Shown here: piece by piece, positions 16,562 through 19,635 of the stretch | How the letters are laid out: each line of letters opens with the position of its first letter | Position numbering within the stretch: the first letter of the stretch is position 1 | Source of the DNA: Streptomyces novaecaesareae | GTDB lineage: Bacteria > Actinomycetota > Actinomycetes > Streptomycetales > Streptomycetaceae | DNA length: 19,635 nucleotides | Direction: 5' to 3' | Assembly (NCBI RefSeq): GCF_000716875.1 | Contig: NZ_JNWQ01000107.1 | Coordinates: 1 to 19,635 of the forward strand | Notes under the pieces: model-generated | Told to the model about the DNA's origin: nothing | Database searches by the model: none | Seen by the model: the letters and a program-made list of their open reading frames with translations, nothing else | Program-made: the position numbers and the translations under genes

Positions 16562-16690
16562 GACGCCCTCCCGGTCGGGGTCCGGCTCCCGCCCGCACCC
16601 CACGGGCGGGCGGCCGATGACGCCCCATCACAGCGCATTCCGTACCCGACCCGCTAGGCCGTGGCGCATCGACTGTCGATGGAAACACGA

Positions 16691-16718
16691 AAGACCCCCG
16701 CCCTGAGGCGGGGGTCTT
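16691..16718 (-). terminator. tRNA-Thr terminator
   Basis: AAGACCCCCGCC (16691-16702) pairs perfectly with GGCGGGGGTCTT (16707-16718) around a 4-nt loop. On the minus strand it ends in TCTTTC, a short T-rich tail, making it the most canonical intrinsic terminator in the window. It lies 7 nt past the tRNA. Confidence 0.93.
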
Positions 16719-16725
16719 CCAGTTG

Positions 16726-16798
16726 AGCCCCCATGCGGAATCGAACCGCAGACCTTCTCCTTACCATGGAGACGCTCTACCGACTGAGCTATAGGGGC
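16726..16798 (-). tRNA. tRNA-Thr (anticodon GGU)
   Basis: Read on the minus strand: acceptor GCCCCTA (16798-16792) pairs with TGGGGGC (16733-16727). The D arm is GCTC-AGTCGGTA-GAGC. The anticodon arm is TCTCC-ATGGTAA-GGAGA, with GGT at 16765-16763. The T arm is TGCGG-TTCGATT-CCGCA. The discriminator is T (16726), and no CCA is encoded. GGU reads ACC and ACU. No integrase or attachment-site duplication is visible next to it. Confidence 0.96.
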
Positions 16799-16849
16799 TT
16801 GCCGGATTTTCACCGGGCCGGTCGAACAAGGAAGACATTACACGGCCGT

Positions 16850-16873
16850 GGGGCCGGAAGGGAAATCGGCCCC
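16850..16873 (-). terminator. Hairpin after the HxlR gene
   Basis: GGGGCCG (16850-16856) pairs with CGGCCCC (16867-16873) around a 10-nt loop, 22 nt past the HxlR stop on the minus strand. It is a plausible terminator separating HxlR from tRNA-Thr. Confidence 0.45.
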
Positions 16874-16894
16874 GGCCCGCCCGCGGCCTCGACC

Positions 16895-17329
16895 TCAGCC
16901 CTCGGCGTGCGCCGCGTCGAACTCCTCGCGGGCCGCCATCATCTGCTCGGCGCGACGCTCCGTCCACCGGCCGAGCGGCTCGACCAGCTCGGCCAGTTCG
17001 CGGCCCAGCGGCAGCAGGTCGTAGACCACCCGCGGCGGCGTCTCCGGGAAGACCGTACGGCGCACCAGGCCGCTGCGCTCCAGGTTGCGCAGGGACTGAG
17101 TGAGCATCTTGCGGCTGACCCCGCCGACTGCGCGCTGGAGTTCGGAGAAGCGCTGCGGGCCGCAGGAGGAGAGGGTCATCAGGATCAGCATCGACCACTT
17201 GTCGACCAGCTCCGCGAACACCTCGCGGCTGGGGCAGCGCGGGGCGAACACATCGCGCTCCTGCCCCTCCCCCGCCCCCTGCTCCGCGCACTGTCCGCTC
17301 CGGGCCCGGGCCGCTTCCTCCGTCGTCAT
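16895..17329 (-). CDS. HxlR-family winged-helix regulator
   Basis: A 144-residue HxlR (MarR-related) DNA-binding protein. The core runs CPSREVFAELVDKWSMLILMTLSS..RFSELQRAVGGVSRKMLTQSLRNLERSGLVRRTVFPETPPRVVYDLLPLGREL (32-113), with the recognition helix near SRKMLTQSLRNLE and the wing near TPPRVVY. Cys32 in the CP pair just before the first core helix matches the position of the redox-sensing Cys of Bacillus YodB, as I recall it; Cys14 and Cys56 are also present. The ATG at 17329 has no Shine-Dalgarno sequence but follows TACCCT by 7 nt, a leaderless pattern. It is divergent from a WrbA-like oxidoreductase gene, the usual arrangement for HxlR quinone or electrophile sensors, with an 11-bp palindrome between. 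Redox sensing is inference. Confidence 0.92.
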   Translation of the reverse strand: MTTEEAARARSGQCAEQGAGEGQERDVFAPRCPSREVFAELVDKWSMLILMTLSSCGPQRFSELQRAVGGVSRKMLTQSLRNLERSGLVRRTVFPETPPRVVYDLLPLGRELAELVEPLGRWTERRAEQMMAAREEFDAAHAEG

Positions 17330-17336
17330 GCCATCC

Positions 17337-17342
17337 AGGGTA
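17337..17342 (-). promoter_or_regulatory. Leaderless -10 box of the HxlR gene
   Basis: On the minus strand TACCCT (17342-17337) fits TANNNT and is followed by exactly 7 nt and the ATG at 17329. The left arm of the palindromic operator starts 6 bp upstream. No strong -35 is seen. Confidence 0.5.
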
Positions 17343-17348
17343 GCCGTT

Positions 17349-17403
17349 CGGTCTCCAATCCACCCTTGGTAACCGATGGAGACTTGGTCTATATTGGAGA
17401 CCG
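17349..17403. promoter_or_regulatory. Palindromic HxlR operator region
   Basis: CGGTCTCCAAT (17349-17359) and ATTGGAGACCG (17393-17403) are perfect 11-bp inverted arms, 44 bp centre to centre. An extra half-site, GATGGAGAC (17375-17383), a short palindrome, GGTAACC (17368-17374), and GGTCT-N7-AGACC (17386-17402) lie between or over them. The right arm overlaps the oxidoreductase -10 and the left arm is next to the HxlR -10, so one regulator could shut both promoters. Confidence 0.75.
17366..17395 (+). promoter_or_regulatory. Promoter of the flavodoxin-like oxidoreductase
   Basis: TTGGTA (17366-17371), an 18-nt spacer and TATATT (17390-17395, 5/6 to TATAAT). Transcription would begin near 17402, giving a leader of about 120 nt before the ATG at 17526. 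The -10 is embedded in the proposed HxlR operator. Confidence 0.6.
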
Positions 17404-17525
17404 CCAGACGGACCGGGGCCGCCGCAGTACCCACTGCGCCCGTCCGGCCCCGTGCTGCCCCTTTGTCCGTCCCCACGCCTTCGGGCCGGCCCACGCCGGC
17501 CCACGCCCGTCCCCTGGAGTGCCGC

Positions 17526-18122
17526 ATGACCGCCATCCGTCCGACCGTCGCCCTCGCCTACCACTCCGGCTACGGCCACACCGCCGTGATCGCCGAGGCC
17601 GTCGCCCGCGGCGCCGCCGACGCCGGCGCCGAGGTCGTCACGATCGCCGTCGACACCATCACCGAGGAGCAGTGGGCGCAGCTGGACGCCGCCGACGCGA
17701 TCATCTTCGGCTCCCCCACCTACATGGGCACCGCTTCCGGCGCCTTCCACGTCTTCGCCGAGGCCACCAGCAAGCGCTGGTTCGCCGACGCCTGGAAGGA
17801 CAAGGTCTCCGCCGGCTTCACCAACTCCGCCTCCAAGAGCGGCGACAAGGCCGGCACCCTCGGCTTCTTCCAGACCCTCGCCGCCCAGCACGGCATGTAC
17901 TGGGTCAACCTCGGCCTCAAGCCCGGATGGAACGCCACCACCGCCTCCGAGAACGACCCCAACCGCCTCGGCTTCTCCAACGGCGCCGCCGCCTCCAGCC
18001 CGGCCGACGCCGGCCCCGAGGCCGTCCACAAGGCCGACATCGCGACCGCCGAGCACCTGGGCGCCCGCGTCGCCGCGCACACCGCCGTCGTCCTCGCCGG
18101 CCGCGCCGCCCTGGCCGGCTGA
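17526..18122 (+). CDS. Flavodoxin-fold NAD(P)H:quinone oxidoreductase, WrbA-like
   Basis: A 198-residue cytoplasmic flavoprotein. The FMN phosphate-binding loop is YHSGYGHTAVIAEAVARGA (about 12-30), and the second FMN motif is FGSPTYMGTASGAFHVF. The later FTNSASKSGDK segment fits the WrbA/flavodoxin_2-like family. It probably reduces quinones or similar electrophiles by two electrons, avoiding semiquinone radicals; the exact substrate cannot be read from sequence. The ATG has GGAG 8 nt upstream. It is divergent from HxlR with a shared operator, which suggests induction by quinone or electrophile stress. Its TGA lies in the first copy of a 17-bp direct repeat, and the gene is convergent with the MFS transporter. 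It is also similar to proteins annotated NADPH-dependent FMN reductase. Confidence 0.88.
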   Translation: MTAIRPTVALAYHSGYGHTAVIAEAVARGAADAGAEVVTIAVDTITEEQWAQLDAADAIIFGSPTYMGTASGAFHVFAEATSKRWFADAWKDKVSAGFTNSASKSGDKAGTLGFFQTLAAQHGMYWVNLGLKPGWNATTASENDPNRLGFSNGAAASSPADAGPEAVHKADIATAEHLGARVAAHTAVVLAGRAALAG

Positions 18123-18162
18123 CCCAGGCCGACCGGCCCGGCCGTCTGACCCCGGCCGACCG
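18119..18162. repeat. 17-bp direct repeat over the oxidoreductase stop codon
   Basis: CTGACCCAGGCCGACCG (18119-18135) and CTGACCCCGGCCGACCG (18146-18162) differ at one base, with a 27-bp period. The first copy contains the gene's TGA (18120-18122). Because 27 is a multiple of 3, the second copy provides a second in-frame TGA (18147-18149). It fills most of the 53-nt gap to the transporter stop. Confidence 0.85.
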
Positions 18163-18175
18163 ACTTTCCCTGCGC

Positions 18176-19555
18176 CTACGCCGCCGGATCCGCCCCCAAC
18201 AAGGGCGCCCGGCGGCGTCCGGCGTCCACCGCCCCCAACTCGGCACCGGTGGTCTCCGGCAACAGCCGCAAGCACCCCAAGGCCAGCACACCCAGCCCCG
18301 CCAGGTAGAAGCCCACCGGCTGCGCCGTCCCGTACGCCTCCGTCAGCCGCGTCGCCACCAACGGCGTCATCGCACCGCCGATCACACCGCCCAGGTTGTA
18401 CGTCAGCGCCGCGCCCGTGTAGCGCACCCGGGTCGGAAACAACTCCGGCAGGAACGCCGCCACCGGCCCGAACATGCAGCCCAGCACCACCATCGCCCCC
18501 GCCAGCGCGACGAACATCAGCGGCCGGCTCACCGTCTCCAGCAACGGGAACAGCACCAACGCCCAGCCGGCGGCGAGGCCCGTCGCCCACTGCAACGTCC
18601 GCCGCCGCCCCCACCGGTCACTGCGCGAGGCGCTCAGCCACACCGTCCCGGCCATCCCCACCGCGCCCACCAACAGCATCGCCAGCACCAGCGTGCTCGC
18701 CACCCCCAGCCCCGACGTCGCGTACGCCAGGGCGTACGTCGTGGTCAGGTAGAACAACGCGTACCCCACCGTGATCGCGCCGCCACCCGCCAACACCGGC
18801 CGCCAGTGCTCCCGCACCACCTCCAGCACCGGCGGCCGCTCCCGGTGCTCCGGGTGCTCCGGGTGCTCCGGGTGCTCCGGGGACTCCCCGCGCTCCACCG
18901 CCCGGAACAGCGGGGACTCCTCGATCCGCAGCCGCACGAACAGCCCGACCGCAACCAACGCGAACGAGGCCAGGAACGGCACCCGCCACCCCCACTCACG
19001 GAACGCCCGCTCGTCCAAACCGAGTTGGAGCGCCAGGAACACCCCGTTCGCCAACACGAACCCGATCGTCGGCCCCAACTGCAGGAAACCTCCGTACCGC
19101 CCCCGCCGGGCGGCCGGCGCGTTCTCCGCGATCAGCAACGCCGCCCCACCCCACTCCCCGCCCAACCCGATGCCCTGGCACACCCGCAGCACCACCAACA
19201 CCACCGGCGCCCACCACCCCCACGCCGCGAACCCCGGCAACAACCCCACCGCCGCCGTCGCCAGCCCCATCAACAGCAGCGACACCACCAACGTCGCCTT
19301 CCGCCCCACCCGGTCCCCGAAGTGCCCGAACACCACCGCCCCCAACGGCCGGGCCAGAAACGCCACCGCGTACACCGAGAACGCCGCCAACAACGCCCCC
19401 ACCGCACCCAAGCCGGGAAAGAACACCACCTCGAACACGAGCGCGGCCGCCGTCCCGTAAATGAAGAAGTCGTAGAACTCGATCGCCGTCCCGATCAACG
19501 CCGCGACCGCCACCCGCCTCAACTGCCCCGCCCGCCAAGCACCCTCCGCATCCAT
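18176..19555 (-). CDS. MFS transporter, metabolite:H+ symporter (MHS) family
   Basis: A 459-residue membrane transporter with about 12 hydrophobic segments. MHS-type features include TAIEFYDFFIYGTAAAL in the first helix, the loop 2-3 motif GHFGDRVGRK (77-86), RVCQGIGLGGEWGGAALLIAENAP (124-147), and the second-half motif SRSDRWGRRR (310-319). Relatives include the shikimate, alpha-ketoglutarate and proline/betaine symporters; the substrate is not predictable here, though a carboxylate or zwitterion is likely. The central cytoplasmic loop contains a repeated HPE sequence (about 227-237). The ATG at 19555 is the first family-consistent Met; upstream sequence ends 25 nt later in adapter, so the ribosome binding site is unclear and the promoter is missing. 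The gene is convergent with the oxidoreductase. Confidence 0.93.
   Translation of the reverse strand: MDAEGAWRAGQLRRVAVAALIGTAIEFYDFFIYGTAAALVFEVVFFPGLGAVGALLAAFSVYAVAFLARPLGAVVFGHFGDRVGRKATLVVSLLLMGLATAAVGLLPGFAAWGWWAPVVLVVLRVCQGIGLGGEWGGAALLIAENAPAARRGRYGGFLQLGPTIGFVLANGVFLALQLGLDERAFREWGWRVPFLASFALVAVGLFVRLRIEESPLFRAVERGESPEHPEHPEHPEHRERPPVLEVVREHWRPVLAGGGAITVGYALFYLTTTYALAYATSGLGVASTLVLAMLLVGAVGMAGTVWLSASRSDRWGRRRTLQWATGLAAGWALVLFPLLETVSRPLMFVALAGAMVVLGCMFGPVAAFLPELFPTRVRYTGAALTYNLGGVIGGAMTPLVATRLTEAYGTAQPVGFYLAGLGVLALGCLRLLPETTGAELGAVDAGRRRAPLLGADPAA
18844..18879. repeat. 9-bp in-frame tandem repeat in the MFS gene
   Basis: Four perfect head-to-tail copies of GGTGCTCCG on the plus strand, encoding Glu-His-Pro repeats on the minus strand. 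The length is a multiple of 3, so changes in copy number would keep the frame. Confidence 0.93.
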
Positions 19556-19580
19556 ACCGCCACCCTCACCACCCACCCCC

Positions 19581-19635
19581 CTGTCTCTTATACACATCTG
19601 ACGCTGCCGACGAGCGATCTAGTGTAGATCTCGGT
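19581..19635. other. Untrimmed Nextera adapter with i5 index, right end
   Basis: The Tn5 mosaic end in reverse complement is CTGTCTCTTATACACATCT (19581-19599). It is followed by the reverse complement of the Read-1 adapter, GACGCTGCCGACGA (19600-19613), an 8-base i5 index (19614-19621, TAGATCGC when reversed, which I recall as N501/S501), and the start of the P5 flow-cell sequence (19622-19635). This is library sequence. Its translation yields the artefact peptide SYTHLTLPTS. Native DNA ends at 19580. Confidence 0.98.

Noticed and set aside
16691..16718. A small RNA or riboswitch at the AAGACCCCCGCC hairpin
   Set aside because: Its position 7 nt past tRNA-Thr and its T-rich tail are fully explained by an intrinsic terminator.
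16726..16798. tRNA-Thr as an integration (att) site
   Set aside because: There is no integrase, no duplicated tRNA 3' end and no foreign-looking DNA next to it.
16761..18614. A 617-codon minus-strand frame ending in the tRNA-Thr gene
   Set aside because: It overlaps HxlR and the oxidoreductase in other frames and has Gly/Ala/Val-rich shadow composition.
18844..18879. Possible CRISPR-like or intergenic repeat
   Set aside because: The units are 9 bp with no spacers and lie in frame inside the transporter gene.
16733..19627. A 964-codon plus-strand frame over tRNA-Thr, HxlR, the oxidoreductase and the transporter
   Set aside because: It crosses a tRNA, several real genes and the adapter; the Arg/Pro-rich composition shows it is a shadow.

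Overview
The window is a high-GC actinobacterial contig, most likely from the Streptomycetaceae (Streptomyces or Kitasatospora). The signs are very high GC with C/G-biased third codon positions, frequent GTG starts, TANNNT -10 boxes, some leaderless starts, and a core-gene neighbourhood of ppc, pth, rplY, prs, glmU, tam/tamR and galE. Native sequence runs only from about 36 to 19580. Both ends are untrimmed Nextera (Tn5) library adapter, and the right end also carries an i5 index and part of P5. The first gene is truncated by this, and the last gene loses its upstream region.

Layout from left to right. (1) 36-1911: the 3' part of a SUKH-3 protein gene, convergent with an orphan DesK/NarL-type sensor kinase. 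(2) 1912-4960: a divergent control region with a near-consensus DasR (dre) site, then ppc (PEP carboxylase). (3) 4961-9889: a minus-strand run, in transcription order tRNA-Gln(UUG), glmU, prs, rplY (L25/Ctc), pth and a small membrane-anchored protein. Strong hairpins separate glmU, prs, rplY and pth, so it is a gene chain rather than one simple operon. (4) 9890-11998: a fatty-acid desaturase and TetR regulator pair, preceded by two tandem TACG-N4-CGTA palindromes. (5) 12060-13460: divergent tam (trans-aconitate 2-methyltransferase) and tamR-like MarR regulator, with two 18-bp operator copies 42 bp apart and a leaderless tamR promoter. (6) 13533-16561: galE flanked by two orphan LuxR-type response regulators with unusual receiver domains. 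(7) 16691-16798: tRNA-Thr(GGU) and its terminator. (8) 16895-19555: a divergent HxlR regulator and WrbA-like flavodoxin-fold oxidoreductase sharing a palindromic operator, then an MHS-type MFS transporter.

The genes are mostly central metabolism (anaplerosis, PRPP, UDP-GlcNAc, UDP-galactose, fatty-acid desaturation, aconitate detoxification) with local one-component regulators. I see no CRISPR array, insertion sequence, prophage or biosynthetic cluster. The most interesting signals are regulatory and structural. They are the dre site between an orphan kinase and ppc; the tandem TetR operators; a response regulator that has lost its phosphoacceptor Asp and its conserved Lys and Ser/Thr; a second one with about 80 residues inserted in its receiver; three regulatory genes with the leaderless TANNNT-N7-ATG signature; and short tandem repeats starting at the stop codons of four of the five plus-strand genes at convergent junctions.
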